Of a stretch of 64,000 nucleotides of DNA, positions 19,958 through 31,614 are shown piece by piece. Under the pieces are notes generated by a model. That model searched no databases. It was not told the DNA's origin and worked only from the letters and a program-made list of their open reading frames with translations. The translations under genes and the position numbers were made by a program. Location: the NCBI GenBank assembly GCA_002077045.2, contig KZ111187.1, positions 62,001 through 126,000 of the forward strand, given 5' to 3'. This DNA is from Rachicladosporium sp. CCFEE 5018. Its lineage: Eukaryota > Ascomycota > Dothideomycetes > Cladosporiales > Cladosporiaceae. Position 1 is the stretch's first letter. The number at the start of each line of letters is the position of its first letter.

Positions 19958-20922
19958 ATGGACGCCCTCGTAGCCCACTACGCCCGACCCTCGCACTTTG
20001 AGTCCTCCCCCGACGAAGACGAGATTCTCGCTCTCCAGCAATCCCTCGCGCAACCGCTCTCCCTCAAATTTGCTCTCCCTCCCACAGCAGCTCCCGCACA
20101 ATGGCTGCGCGCAATGACAGATGATCACTCCAACCCAGCATGCCCAATAAAGATCGCCCACGGCACGACGACACTAGCATTCAGGTTCAAGGGCGGCATC
20201 ATAGTGGCTACCGACTCGAGAGCAACTGCAGGAAACTGGATAGCAAGTCAGACAGTCAAGAAGGTTATTGAGATCAACAGCTGTTTATTGGGGACGATGG
20301 CTGGAGGTGCTGCAGTGAGTAGATCAATCACCACTAGCTGAGGAAGGGGATACTGATGTGCAACACAGGACTGCCAATACTGGCTCGCCTGGCTCGGCAT
20401 GCAATGCCGCCTGCACGAGCTCCGCCACAAAACCCGCATCTCCGTTGCCGCCGCCTCAAAGATCCTCGCAAACCTCGTCTACTCGTACAAAGGCATGGGC
20501 CTCTCCATGGGCACCATGTGCGCCGGCGTCACACCCACAGAAGGTCCTGCACTCTACTACATTGACTCTGACGGCACGCGGTTGTCGGGTAACTTGTTCT
20601 GTGTGGGGAGTGGGCAGACATTCGCGTACGGTGTGCTGGATGCGGAGTACTCCTATGATCTGGGTGACGAGGAGGCGTTGGAGCTGGGGAAGAGGAGTAT
20701 TCTGGCGGCGACGCATCGGGATGCTTATTCGGGAGGGTATATCAACTTGTACCATGTGAAGGAGGATGGGTGGGTGAAGCATGGATTCATGGATACGAAT
20801 CCGGTGAGTTTGATCGTAAGATTTTATTATCGTCGGACAGTGCTGACGATGCTTATCAGATCTTCTGGAAGACGAAGCTCGAAAAAGGCGAGTTCTCGAA
20901 CGTTACGGCGGAGCTGAATTGA
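19958..20922 (+). CDS. PRE2: 20S proteasome subunit beta type-5 (PRE2), 3 exons
   Basis: Exons 19958-20314, 20369-20803 and 20860-20922 (introns 54 and 56 bp) give 284 residues. A propeptide ends at IAHG|TTTLAF, exposing the catalytic Thr1; downstream are the beta-subunit motifs GGIIVATDSRATAGNWIASQ, KVIEIN, LLGTMAGGAADCQYWL, SYKGMGLSMGTMCAG, YYIDSDGTRLSGNLFCVGSG, YGVLDAEYSYDL and ATHRDAYSGGYINLYHV. The lysine of the substrate pocket (KKVIEIN) and the Asp of DSRA are present. It is the chymotrypsin-like site of the proteasome, in cytosol and nucleus. The ATG at 19958 was chosen over an upstream TTG. Confidence 0.96.
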
Positions 20923-21307
20923 ATGAGTCAAACAGCGGGAGATAGTGAGGCAAGGGCTGGTCTGGTCACGTTCGATGGCAGCAGTCTGGCACAAAGCTTG
21001 TAGCGAGATGCCGCGACACGTGATGGACGCGCAAAAGAACGCGCCGCAGAGCGAGTGACTGGTAGCCCTACATACTGCACACGAAATGCGATGGTCGGCA
21101 ATAGTGCTCACGCAGGAACATGTGTAAACTAGTTGGATATTTTCCAGCGTGACTGCCATAGCTGTAGAACCCGCCTGCAGAGCTCCACCCGCGGCACCGT
21201 ACTCATTTGACAACGTGATAATATGCACAACTTTCCCCTTACGAGCTCCACGCTCTTTCCACGAGCAGTCTCCATTGGGTTTCATCACGGTCTCACTGCT
21301 ACGGCTT
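20923..21307. other. Intergenic region between convergent genes
   Basis: About 0.4 kb between the 3' ends of PRE2 and the AAA pseudogene. No recognisable feature; probably 3' UTRs. Confidence 0.5.
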
Positions 21308-24300
21308 CTATATTTGCTGCTGCGCTGGCGGCGATTGGAACTGTTGTGGCGGCTGCTGCTGCTGGGTTGCGAAGTGATCCTGCACCGAGGACTGCTGCTC
21401 TGCACCACCCGTAGTAGCATAGGCGCCGTACATCGGATGTGTAGGATAGACGGGCTGCTGTGATTGCGCATTGGGAATTTGTTGGGGCTGTGAGGGAGCT
21501 TGTGTCGTTAGCTGCATTGCACTATTCGCTGCCTAAGGCGGTGCTCCTGTTGGCATGCCGGGCTGTTGCTGCGGCGGGTATGGGGCGTAAGGAGTCTGCT
21601 GAGGTTGTTGGAGTTGTGTGGCATTCGCCGGGTATGGGTAACTGGGAGCAGGTTGTGGCTGCTGCTGCATGGGCTGACCCGGTGGGTATACAAATGGCTG
21701 AGCCGTGATCTGATTGGCGTACTGTGCTGATGGCATTGCACCGTATGCTACTCCGTTGTGATAGACTGGCTGTTACTGAGCCATGTGTGGAACTCCATAC
21801 TGTTGATAAGCCGGACCAGCAGGCGGAGCTTGCCTGAACGCCATTGGAGTCGACGCCGGTGGTGGAGGATACTGCGAGTACTGTGGCTGCACTGACGCTC
21901 GTCTTGCTGCTACATCGTAGCCATCATACCTCGCGCCGAGCTCCTTCGCAATATCCGCATCAGAGCGTCCGCTGTTGGTCCTCTAGATGTAGTCATCGAA
22001 CTCCCGGGATACATCGGCAATGGTCTCGAAATGCCGCTTTTCTACTTTGATTGGATCGTTTGGCTGGAGTCCGCTGCGAGCCATGGCAATTGCGCTCTGG
22101 AAGGCGTTGCGTAGTTGACGTCCGTTCCAGGCTATTTTGTCGTGGGATCCTACTTGCTTGTCAAAGAGCTCGTGAGCGTAGTAGAGCAATTCATTTACAT
22201 CACACTCGATCTTCAGCAAACCTTCTTGCGCACGGCGGATGTGCTGCCGCCAGATCTTCTCTGTGACGGGCCAGCTTAGAGACGAGTAGTACAGCTGGAC
22301 GTGTATGCGGCTCTTGAACGCTTCGTCGATAGCGCCGACGCGATTCGTTGTAAGGAAGCTGCAGAAGCTACTCAGTGGCAAGACCTACTTATCAGCGGGA
22401 GGGAAACGTACAGAATGCCCTCGTAGTACTCGAGCGCCCGGAGGAAGACACTGACGAGCGCGTTGCGCTCGATGTCCTGGTTCGTACGCTGTGCCAGAAA
22501 GATATTCGCTTCGTCGAGGAGCAAAACGCAATCCCACGCCTGGGCGAGCTGGAAGGCGTTCTCAATTGTGGTCTCGACCTCTTTCGGGGTCAACCCTAGA
22601 TCGCCGCAAGTAATTGGCAGTAGTGGTTTACCCGTCGATGCAGCTACACACTCGGCCGTCGCAGTCTTGCCAACTCCCGGAACGCCATGGAGAAGTAGGA
22701 TTACCCCTTTGCCTTTGTCACGCACAATATCGAAGTGGGTCTCCGTTGACTTGTTCTTCACGGAGTGGCTTTGTATGAGCGACTGGACGATGTTCTTGTG
22801 CCCTGTCGGGATCTCGAGATCTGTCCATGCGTCCTGTTGTTCTTCGATTTCGATAAGGTAAGCCTTACCGCGGTCATCCTTCCCAAGTCGGAGGCAGGCC
22901 CATGTGCGTGATCTTAAAATATAGGCTATTACTCGTTCCGGTAGGGGTAACAAATCGTCGCCGTCAGGATTTTCTTCTCCCTTGTTCCAGCGCCCCCACT
23001 TCTTCCGCTCAGTGGCCATGAGGTCGTCACTACACCTCTTGTCCCATAGATGATCCCGCTCCATTTGTTCTGTGCCATCTAACAGTTCCCCCGAGATAGG
23101 TTCGCGAAGTTGATTGTCTGCACGCGTCGGACCCCAGTCAGTCTGTGCCTCGATGCCACGCTGAAAATTGACTACGACTTGACCTTCAACGCGGGCAGAG
23201 TACACGCGGGTCGTCGTTCCGAAGTGGCCATCTCCTTTGCGATAGAGCCAGCCACCATCGGGCCGTTGCGATATTGTGAAGCCTTGGTAGTATCGATGTC
23301 GCACTTTGGTATATGCAAGGAACTCTGCACCTCGTTGACGGATCTCATCTATATTGATGAAACCCTACTGTTCAGCCATTGGCAGAGGCATGGCTGGAAG
23401 CGTTGTTATATGAGCCAGGCCGTCGAAAGTTTCTGTCCAAACTGTCTTCTGTACTTGCACAAATTCGGTTCCATCGAAGTCCAAGCAATGACAATCGATG
23501 ACGAACGTACTGTACAGCGGATCGCGGCGGACTCGCTCTTCGTATTTGGGTCCAGTCGGATATGTGTCGAGATCGTAGTAGTAAGGACGCCCACCATTTG
23601 CCTGTATTACTCTATACACCTTCTGCGGCACACTGGAATATTTCAAGTATACGAGTGTGCCAGGCTGGAACAGGTGCCAGAGATCGCCGTAGCTGACTGC
23701 AGTCGCATCTGATGCGAGAAAGTTCCGGACTGGGTTTAAGTAATCTTCGATGAACTCAACCAGTACTTTCAAGTCGTCCACTGCTCTCTTGAGCTCAGAG
23801 AGACTGAATGCAGACCACTCAGAGCGATTGGGACTGACAACGTAAGGCATGGCCGAAGCTGGCAGCGCAGGGTCCACAGGGTCGGCGGCATCAGTCGCAT
23901 CATCGCCTGCGAGCTGAATGTCCTCGACATCCCCCGACGGTGGTTCTGAGCTGGTTCGATCGGCTAGGTTCTTCTCTTGCTCGGACAACAAGTCACGAAT
24001 CTCTTGCTCTTGACTGTCAGTACCTTGTAGGGTCCTGGAGATCACGAGCGGCTTGCTCTCATCATCAATTGAGTACATCTCCTCGCAAATAGCATCGACA
24101 AGGAGCTAGACCACCGCACTTGAATTGATCCTGATACGTGGCAGTAGTGGCTTCACGTTCGCTGTGATGCCCTCGCCATTGACTTGGGAATCTCCTCCAG
24201 CTGCGGACGATGCGGCAGCCCCGGCGCCGTATTCTTTGGCCGCGTTGACAAAGCGATACTCACCGGCAGACCATAGCCGTGGTTCTTCGCAAAGGATGTC

Positions 24301-24980
24301 AATGGCCGCATAATCGTCCTTGCGCCTCGCAGGCCAGCGGGAGGCCTCCCACTCCGTCCAGTCCATGTGGTTGAGAATGGGCCGAGTTTTGTACTTGGGC
24401 TTGTCATCCTTCGAGGCTCCAGGTGGAGTGACTGCTGTATCCCCGAACCCATAAGCATACTTTCCAGGATTGTCATACATGCCATTTCCATGTCGCATGT
24501 ACGGGTAAGTTCCAAGTTCACCGGGTGAAGACCTTCTACGGCGTAGGCGTGAAGACTCGCCGTACCCATACACATCATCGGCAGGTCCAAGATCAAGAGA
24601 CGCCTTTGGTATGAGGTCCGTTAAGATCGAGATGAGGGCGTCGACTTGGCTTGTCATGATGTCTATATCTCTGGACGACACATCAAACTGGGTCTCACTG
24701 CGCTTGACGGTCGCGACGAGACGTTGCATGACACCAGCCGTGTCAGACCACGGGCCTGCATGACTGTCCAGCAGGTCGTCACCCAGTCGTGATGCTTTGA
24801 GATTTGTAACAGCGGTGCTACTCGCTGGGGTTTGCTCTACCTGCGGAATGCGAGTCAGCGATTCTCAGCGATCGTGCTCATGAAGTAATGGTAGTATACC
24901 GATATCTCATCATGTCCCACATTTGCTAGTTCTTCGTTGTCGCGACTATCGCGATCAGGATCTGACTCCGAGCCTGCCAT
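21308..24980 (-). pseudogene. AAA ATPase (DUF7025-type), with multiple in-frame stops
   Basis: Exons 24900-24980, 22412-24840 and 21308-22358 (introns 59 and 53 bp, consensus splice sites) form a single uninterrupted frame of about 1,187 codons. The N-terminal acidic region precedes a DUF7025-like part (WHLFQPGTLVYLKY, VYRVIQANGGRPYYYDL, FVIDCHCLDFDG, VRHRYYQGFTIS). Next come an AAA core with Walker A GVPGVGKTATAE, Walker B VLLLDEANIFL, sensor-1 FLTTNR and SRIHVQLYY, a lid, and a Gln/Pro-rich tail. Stops interrupt it at 24106-24108 (TAG), 23365-23367 (TAG), 21983-21985 (TAG), 21773-21775 (TAA) and 21533-21535 (TAG); 21308-21310 (TAG) may be the real end. All are of the kind made from CAG or CAA by one C-to-T change. 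No frameshift is needed anywhere. Core motifs are intact, so inactivation looks recent. Confidence 0.8.
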
Positions 24981-25666
24981 GTCTGGCTTTCAGGATGTCT
25001 GCTTAGGAGCAGGATCACCACTCTGTTGCCGCCGAGAGAAGGACTGAAGTCAGTGTAGAGGTGCGCGACTCGTGGCAGCAAGGTAGGTAAAAGCAACTCT
25101 GTATCGGTACAGTGCTTACTCCATATGCTTATGCTGGACTCTCTCTTCGTATTGAAAAGACCACAGTATGCGGCTGAGAGGCCGGCCAACATGCGCTAGG
25201 TGTTCGCTTGTAAGGCCAACAATACTTAATCGCTTCGCGTCTGGCAGCGTCATGTCCCTTGTCCATTTGGACTCATTCGGCCACCCGGGCACCACAAGCA
25301 CAGCGTTGTTGATCGTGCTTGCCATGGCTGTTGCAGGAATCTAGGGCATGTTGCCCCATGTGGTGGAATCCTTCAAGCCACTGCCAGTCGAGTGTCTCAA
25401 TCTGGCAACAATCGAGGCTGTATAGGACCGTGCGAAGTGCATCCCGCGTGGCATATTGATGCAAGCTCGCGTAGAACAGCACGTTATTGCACAGACGGCC
25501 GTAGGATTCGCATGTCGCGGGGCAACTCATGCATGTTGTATGCAAGCGCAAGCGTCGCCAGATAGCGCCTGTACGTGTTTGTATGAGGCTGAAGAGCCAC
25601 GATCTCACGCCCGGCTGCAGCAACAGATCTTACGAACATACGATCAGCAGTGTGCGAGTGATCGAT
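24981..25666. other. Divergent intergenic region
   Basis: About 0.7 kb between the 5' ends of the AAA pseudogene (minus) and the STAND-like gene (plus), so it can hold two promoters. A 116-codon minus-strand frame at 25273-25623 has no recognisable signature. Nothing else is supported. Confidence 0.5.
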
Positions 25667-27649
25667 ATGGCGACTACGACAGTAACGCCCTTTGTTGTGA
25701 ACAGAGCAGCCAGTATAATCCGTCGAGCTTCGAACGACACGGCGTGGGTCAGTGCGGTGGACAAGCTTCGGGCACCAAAGCCCTCACAAGCGTCAGTCCT
25801 TCCAGGCCATTGTCTTTACCTGACCACGCTCAGCGAGACACGATCAGGCCAGTACCTACGTGCTTGCTGACGGCAAGTGTATAGCATAGTTCAGCGGACC
25901 AACCTGTTCGAGAAATTCCTTAGTACCTTCACGGACCAGACAACGAAACCTGGCGTCCAAGGTTATCAGCTTCAGCCCGGATGCAATATCACAGACGTGC
26001 AGCGTGAGGCGAATGCCGCTCTGGCTGCGTATGATGAGCGTGGTAACAGTCTCAGGACACACTTCTTCCACACAGCAGCTCGCGAATTCAGCACCAACGC
26101 GTCCGCGACTGAGATTTTACTGAAGTTCCTTCCTGATGGCGAGTATACATCCATGATCTGTGGCGCTCTCGCCTTGGTCTTCAATGTGGGTGGGGTCTGA
26201 TGTATGTACTCGATGCGTACCGTAGCTGATCCGGCCCAGGCTGCCAAGCGGCTGAAAGAAATTCGGGAAAAGGTACTCGATTGTCTGGGTGGTCTAACTC
26301 GGACAGTGGAGGGCACGAAGAAGATGCACGATCTCTACTACGGTGACCGTAAGCTGTGGCAGGCGGCCGAGGAGCTCTACATTGCTCTACTCGATGCGGT
26401 CGAGGACATGGTAGCGTGGTTGGACGAGAAAGCCTGGCGACGAGTGATGGGAGCCTTGTTCAAGCCGAACAACTATGCCAAGCCGCTGATGGAGAAGATC
26501 AAGCTCGCCGTCGAGACCAAGGCGAAAGCTTTCCACGAGCATCTCGAGTTTTGCCAGCATCGCCGCATCCAGAAGATTGACATCGGTGTGGACCGCATCA
26601 TTCGCGACATTGAGGACTTCAGACAGGGAAATGCCCGTCAGAGGGACGACATCAAGCAGTACACCTGGGAGCTGTGTCGTGATCTCTTCCGTAGTATCGA
26701 GTGGAGTCCTGCAAACCGCCATGTCCTCCAACTGCAGACGGTCCAGGACTTTATGCTACAGCAGCAAGCTCAATCCGTGCAAGCTGTCGCACGAGCACCA
26801 ATGATAAGCGTCGCTCAATTACAAGCATGTCTGCGTGTACCTGCCAACACGCAAGCCACAGATCTCGAACTTGCGGTGCAACACGGTCAGGCCATGGCTC
26901 CGAAGCAGCAAGCGCGTGCTGCAGTCTTGCTACAGAACGTGACATTCCAGACGTGGTTCAAATCTGCCGAGTCGGACATTCTGGTCGTACAGGGCAAATG
27001 TGGCTCTGACGTGCACGCAACGATGTCGCCTTTGACGTACTTCACGGGACTCTTCGCCACAATGCTCGATCGATCGCAGACGGCTGTTCCCTTGACTTAT
27101 GTCAGCGGAAGACATTCCACTCCAGATGACGCTCTGGAAGGCGCAGAAGGCATGATGCGCGTGCTGATTTCGCAATTATTGGCTAGATTCGGCGACGCCA
27201 CTGACTTGCCGGACATGAACTATGATTTCATCGAAGCCACGAAAGCTGGAGACATCAGATACCTATGCGAGCTGTTCCGTCTGATCATCATGGCCAGTGT
27301 GAGTTCTAGCACGAGACCGTTCGCAGTAGTATGTTTGGTGGACGGGATGTCGCTGCTTGAGAATGGCGCTCGGCGATCGAGCTTGGAGTACGCTGTTCGA
27401 TCACTGCAACGCCTCGTCAACGACGCTTCTGCAATCCCCGGCATGCTAGTCCTGAAAGTCTTGCTGCTGTACTCACACGTGAGCCAGTATGCATGGGAGC
27501 GGTTTCCCAGGAGCGCCATACTGACGCTAGGTGACGACGCTGGCGGCGATGGACATGGTTACAACGCGGCAAGGCTAGCCGCAATCTCTGAGAGTGCCAT
27601 GCAGGGCGCACTTACTCCACGAGGACAAACGCCGATGCCCTACCAGTGA
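25667..27649 (+). pseudogene. Fungal STAND-like protein with degenerate NTPase region, damaged
   Basis: From the ATG at 25667 a single frame runs to 27649, interrupted by TGA at 25868-25870 and 26198-26200. The start (VVNRAASIIRRASNDTAWVS then VDKLR) and the segment RTNLFEKFLSTFTDQTTKPG...GYQLQPG, then DGEYTSMICGALALVFN, are typical of the N-terminal domain of fungal STAND-like proteins. The second part has a degenerate nucleotide-binding region (ILVVQGKCGSD in place of a Walker A), PLTYVSGRHSTPDD and AVVCLVDGMSLLENG. Family members of this type act as intracellular sensors or remain uncharacterised. Between 25780 and 25870 the family-like text may jump frame, so a frameshift or an unrecognised intron is also possible. 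The 481-codon ORF from 26204 alone could encode a shortened product. Confidence 0.6.
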
Positions 27650-30378
27650 GACAATCCAGTCCAGATCGTAAGAAAGCCACCAGTAATATGTGAACTTGTT
27701 TGCCCTGGAGGATATGAGCAGTACTACTGCCGCGGTCAATTGCTGTTCAGCATCGGCTTATGAAAGTCGGACCCACGATGCCCATGCTAGCAGAGCCTCC
27801 GGTTGCCCGAGCCTTGAGAGCTGAGATAGTGCGATTCTCGGGCAACGGCGGATGGGAATGAAAAGGGATGGCCATGGTGTTGTAGAAGAAAGTGCATCGG
27901 TCGACCGTCCTCATAGAGGGTACGAGCCACGAGAGCTCCTCGCATGTGTCCGTAAGCAGCCGACTATGATCATGATCATCAAAATAATAACCCTGGTAAC
28001 AGCATCGGAGCGCCGCATGTTGAACGCGACGGTCTTCGGTACTGACCTTCGATCTGTTGGGTGGAGAGTAATTTAGTGCGAGAGCCGGATAGCATTGTCA
28101 TGTGTGAGAGGTTCAGCCTCCACGGAGCTTGTCATCGACCAGTCCTGGGCTGCTTGTTGCCACGAGTTGCAGCGTGTTGCCACAGCTCGTAGTGTGAATA
28201 GTCGGAAAGACGGCACACATGCACAAAATGCAGCATTGATGATCATGGCGATGTGAAGTCCAGGTCCACGGGTCGCGCTAGACTGCCGCGTGTCTCACCT
28301 GCTCTGCCGTAATGTCTTAGATGCGTCCAGATTCATTAGACGCAGCGGAAGCGAACGCCGGAGGCGCAGCAAAATGCAAGTGATCATGCTTGCAACAGAA
28401 CGAGACCTGATGGACAGTAGATCTTGCCCTGAGAAGACTCGCTAGAATAGGCGAGGCGATGGATGAAATGTGACGGTGTTGCTTTCGGGGCTTGCAGGGT
28501 GAGTGTCGATCGTTGCCTCTGAGCGCACGCGAGCGCACATGGCCGTCGCGTGGAGCCGATCGGGTAACCCGATGCCCAGTATTGACAATGTTGTCTCGAA
28601 CAGTACCTGCCGTCTTAACCTTGAGTTCTGCGTGTCGATGTACAGTAGTGTTGGCGGTCTGGTAGGAAGAACGTAGACTGGGTATCAAATTGCGCCTCCT
28701 ATGCTTCGAGTTCAGGGCAGCCAAGTGCGTCATTCGGTAGCTCCCGAAACTCTCTGCTCGATTCTGTCACTGCGGGCTGTTTCAGGTCGTTGGACAGCAG
28801 CCACAACGTAGCTTGATTGCATTCGAATTGGGTGGTGGCACTGATGGCGGCCGCCTGGCTTAGAACTCGACAGGAGCGTTGAAAGTCTGTTGTTTCTCGG
28901 CGAGCTTGTCCATCAAGCGAAACCTTGGAAAGATCTTCATCAGCCCTCGTGGCTACGCAGGGTGTGACTCGTGGCGAACACGCTCGCATGTCGACCCGAA
29001 GGCGATCGACATCGGACTTCTACATGCAGCCCTCGTCCACCGGACTTCGTCTCGGATTGCTGCTCTCGCTGACAGGCCTGTCGTAGATCGACGCATACGG
29101 TGTACCTGGTGATCGCACTTTCGGCTTTGGTAGGTGTAAGAAATTGTCCCTTGCTAGCTCGGTTAGCCTGGGTCGTTTCATCGATGTCGGGGTTACACGA
29201 GCAGCCAACACATTGCACGTTGTGGCGAACCACGTTTAACGCAGGTGCTCCAGATTGACGACTTCAGGATCAGCCGACAAGAGGTAAAGTAATGTCGCCC
29301 TGATGTCGTAACCCTCTGTCATGCCTTTCACACAAAGCTGCACCTCAGTCATGGCAAGCATGAAACATCAAAGCACAGAGATGGCGCATGCACCTGCAAG
29401 CCGCATTGCGGCTAACAAATCTGAGGCGCATCGATAGTCGGCTTACAGCCGCCCTGCATAGTGCGCTATACACATGTGTCGACGGGCTTACCTAGTCGAG
29501 GAACGTCCATCGCGCCACAGCTGTTCGCAAATTGCGGTCAGTGCTCGTCATCTCTGCTCTGGGGAGCTTGATAACAAGAACCTCACGCCATGTAGAAGGA
29601 AAGGCGTTCGCGATCTGTTTGCGCCCGTCTGGATTCCGCCTGCTTGTACCTCCTTTCTCGCTCGAGTCGAATTTCAGCTTACGGAACGCCCGAACGCGCC
29701 AAACGGTGAATGCGCCCGATCGAACCTAAAGCAGCAACATATCTTCCTGTCAGCACGACTTACACAGCGAAAGTAGCTCGCGAGCTGGGAAGTAAGAGGC
29801 CAGACCTCTCGTCAAAGTCGGGTCATTGGACGTCGCGGAATCGTTCATTTCCCCAAGCTGCAATCCGCATCAAGCAGCCCTGCTTGTGCGTGCCGAATCA
29901 CAGGTCACCGTTTGCCGTTGTAACGTTGATCGACAGCCTTGCCGGCACAGCTTGTCCCACAAACAGCTAACGGTGCTGACTACTGCTGCACCTTGGATGA
30001 TCGTTACGCGTGGTCTTGCCTGCGTGGATGATCTGCACACACTCCCTTTAAGTACGTTACAGCGTTCATTCCTCACTACTCCGAAATGGGTCCGTGTTCG
30101 ATACTGCACTGTGCCCTTAACGACACACTACTTGCACCGCATGTCAATGCGATCTACCCTCGCTGTCCCTCCACACACTGCTTTTTACCTTGCCTTGCCA
30201 ACCCTGGCTCTCTCCAACTATGTTGCTTACCATCCCACAGCCTACAAGGACAGACTTCGGTATCCGGCATACCCATGACTTTCAATCACAACTTGCTGAG
30301 GTCAAGTTTCGCACGACTTCGATATCCAGGATCGATTCTCCGATAACATCGCTGCGGGCCAGCACTACCGAGACCAAA
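27650..30378. other. 2.7 kb gene-poor region
   Basis: Many short overlapping frames on both strands, none with a family signature. The last 190 bp lie in frame with the next gene but precede its best start. A partly palindromic run of GATCAT units occurs near 27966-27982. No transposon ends, tRNA or repeat arrays were recognised by eye. It probably contains the promoter and leader of the gene at 30379. Confidence 0.5.
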
Positions 30379-31614
30379 ATGGCCAACCCACATCGCGGCC
30401 TGCCGCCGCCATCTGCAATGACTCTGCCAGATCCGACTCGTCAGGCGACACACGCACCGCCTGGATCGATGCTCGGCCAGCCACTGGGACCTATGCCTCA
30501 ACCGCCGAACCAGTGGCAAGGCCAGGAGGACTCCATGCGGCATTGGCTGATCGCAAAGTCAGAAGAGGACAAGCGAAAGCAAGAAGAAGAAAAGACTCGG
30601 CAGGAGACTTTGCGTCTCGAGCAGAGACGAGTCGAGCAATCTATGCTTAGGGAGTCTTTGCAGGGCGGTGTCCCTCCCCAGATGGTACCGATGATCTATG
30701 CCGGCATAGGTGGCGCTAATCTAGCGCAAGTCAGCATGGAGTGGCTTCATCAGTACGCTGCGCAGCTGCAGGCAGCTCAGCAGCAGCAGATATTGCAAGC
30801 TTCACCAGAAGCATCCCGAGATCCACGAATGATTGGGCCTGCGTCTGGTGTCTTTGCGCCCCTGCAGCCAGCCCCAGTGCAGGTCCTCTCTAGTCAGCAA
30901 CCTGAACAAGTCCAGCAACCACCTCCACTACAGACCTCCTTCTCGACCTATCAGCCTCTCGGCCGACCAGACGTCACCTCTGTCCCTCGGTCAGCAACCC
31001 ATACTCAGCTCCCTCGACTGACAACGAACGAGATGTACGTCCACCAGCCACCAGCCAACAACCCGAGCTCTGCCCATCCGTTGCAACAAAGCCAGTCCAT
31101 CTCCGACCAACCCACCTCCTCGCCTTCGATCTACTTCCACCACTGGGTTCCTCCGGCCGACTCGAAGGATGCAAAGTCCATGGCACCACACACTCCCGCC
31201 ACGAAGACCTCCAATGAGCCGCTTTCTGCTCATCCAGGCCTCGACAGCAGTACTGAGTACCGCGAGTCGCCCCGGAAACGAAAAGCGCAAGGCGGACATC
31301 ATCCAAATCCTCCACCCAGCAGCGCGGGACCCATACATCCCAGCCCGTCGTTCTCAAGTGCTAGCTCGACGTCAGGACGAAGAGGCGGCGGGCATCAGAG
31401 GACCCGAAGCGGGACAAACCCGACACCTTCGGAAAGCAGACCGCAAAGCAGGAAGGATCTGGAAGTGCAGAGGACCTCTGCAACATCCGCTGGCGATCAG
31501 GCTGAGGAGAGCAAGACAGGGCCTGAATCGAGACAGAGCGTCGAGCGTCCAGGTTCGGGCACTGAGAGGCCTGGGTCGAGAAGCGAGCGGCCGGGTAGCC
31601 GAGCTGCTAGCTGA
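30379..31614 (+). CDS. Conserved fungal Gln/Pro-rich protein, function unknown
   Basis: 411 residues from MANPHRGLPPPSAMTLP; the frame is open upstream to 30190, but this Met begins the conserved-looking part. Order: a Pro-rich N-terminus, then WQGQEDSMRHWLIAKSEEDK and a charged helical segment rich in Lys/Glu/Arg (KRKQEEEKTRQETLRLEQRR), then SMLRESLQGGVPPQMVPMIYAGIGG and a Gln-rich helix (QYAAQLQAAQQQQI). The last half is disordered, Ser/Pro-rich, with a basic patch (SPRKRKAQ) and a repetitive ERPGS tail (four RPGS units). The pattern is familiar from uncharacterised ascomycete proteins sometimes described as putative transcription regulators; no DNA-binding domain is visible. Nuclear location is inferred only from the basic patch. 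Confidence 0.6.
   Translation: MANPHRGLPPPSAMTLPDPTRQATHAPPGSMLGQPLGPMPQPPNQWQGQEDSMRHWLIAKSEEDKRKQEEEKTRQETLRLEQRRVEQSMLRESLQGGVPPQMVPMIYAGIGGANLAQVSMEWLHQYAAQLQAAQQQQILQASPEASRDPRMIGPASGVFAPLQPAPVQVLSSQQPEQVQQPPPLQTSFSTYQPLGRPDVTSVPRSATHTQLPRLTTNEMYVHQPPANNPSSAHPLQQSQSISDQPTSSPSIYFHHWVPPADSKDAKSMAPHTPATKTSNEPLSAHPGLDSSTEYRESPRKRKAQGGHHPNPPPSSAGPIHPSPSFSSASSTSGRRGGGHQRTRSGTNPTPSESRPQSRKDLEVQRTSATSAGDQAEESKTGPESRQSVERPGSGTERPGSRSERPGSRAAS

Noticed and set aside
21308..24980. TAG/TAA reassigned to glutamine (altered genetic code)
   Set aside because: Neighbouring clear genes end at TAG, TAA or TGA exactly where their families end (for example PRE2 at TGA, the helicase and DHX-type genes at stops), and the ABC-class gene also has TGA. 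A recoding would extend those proteins.
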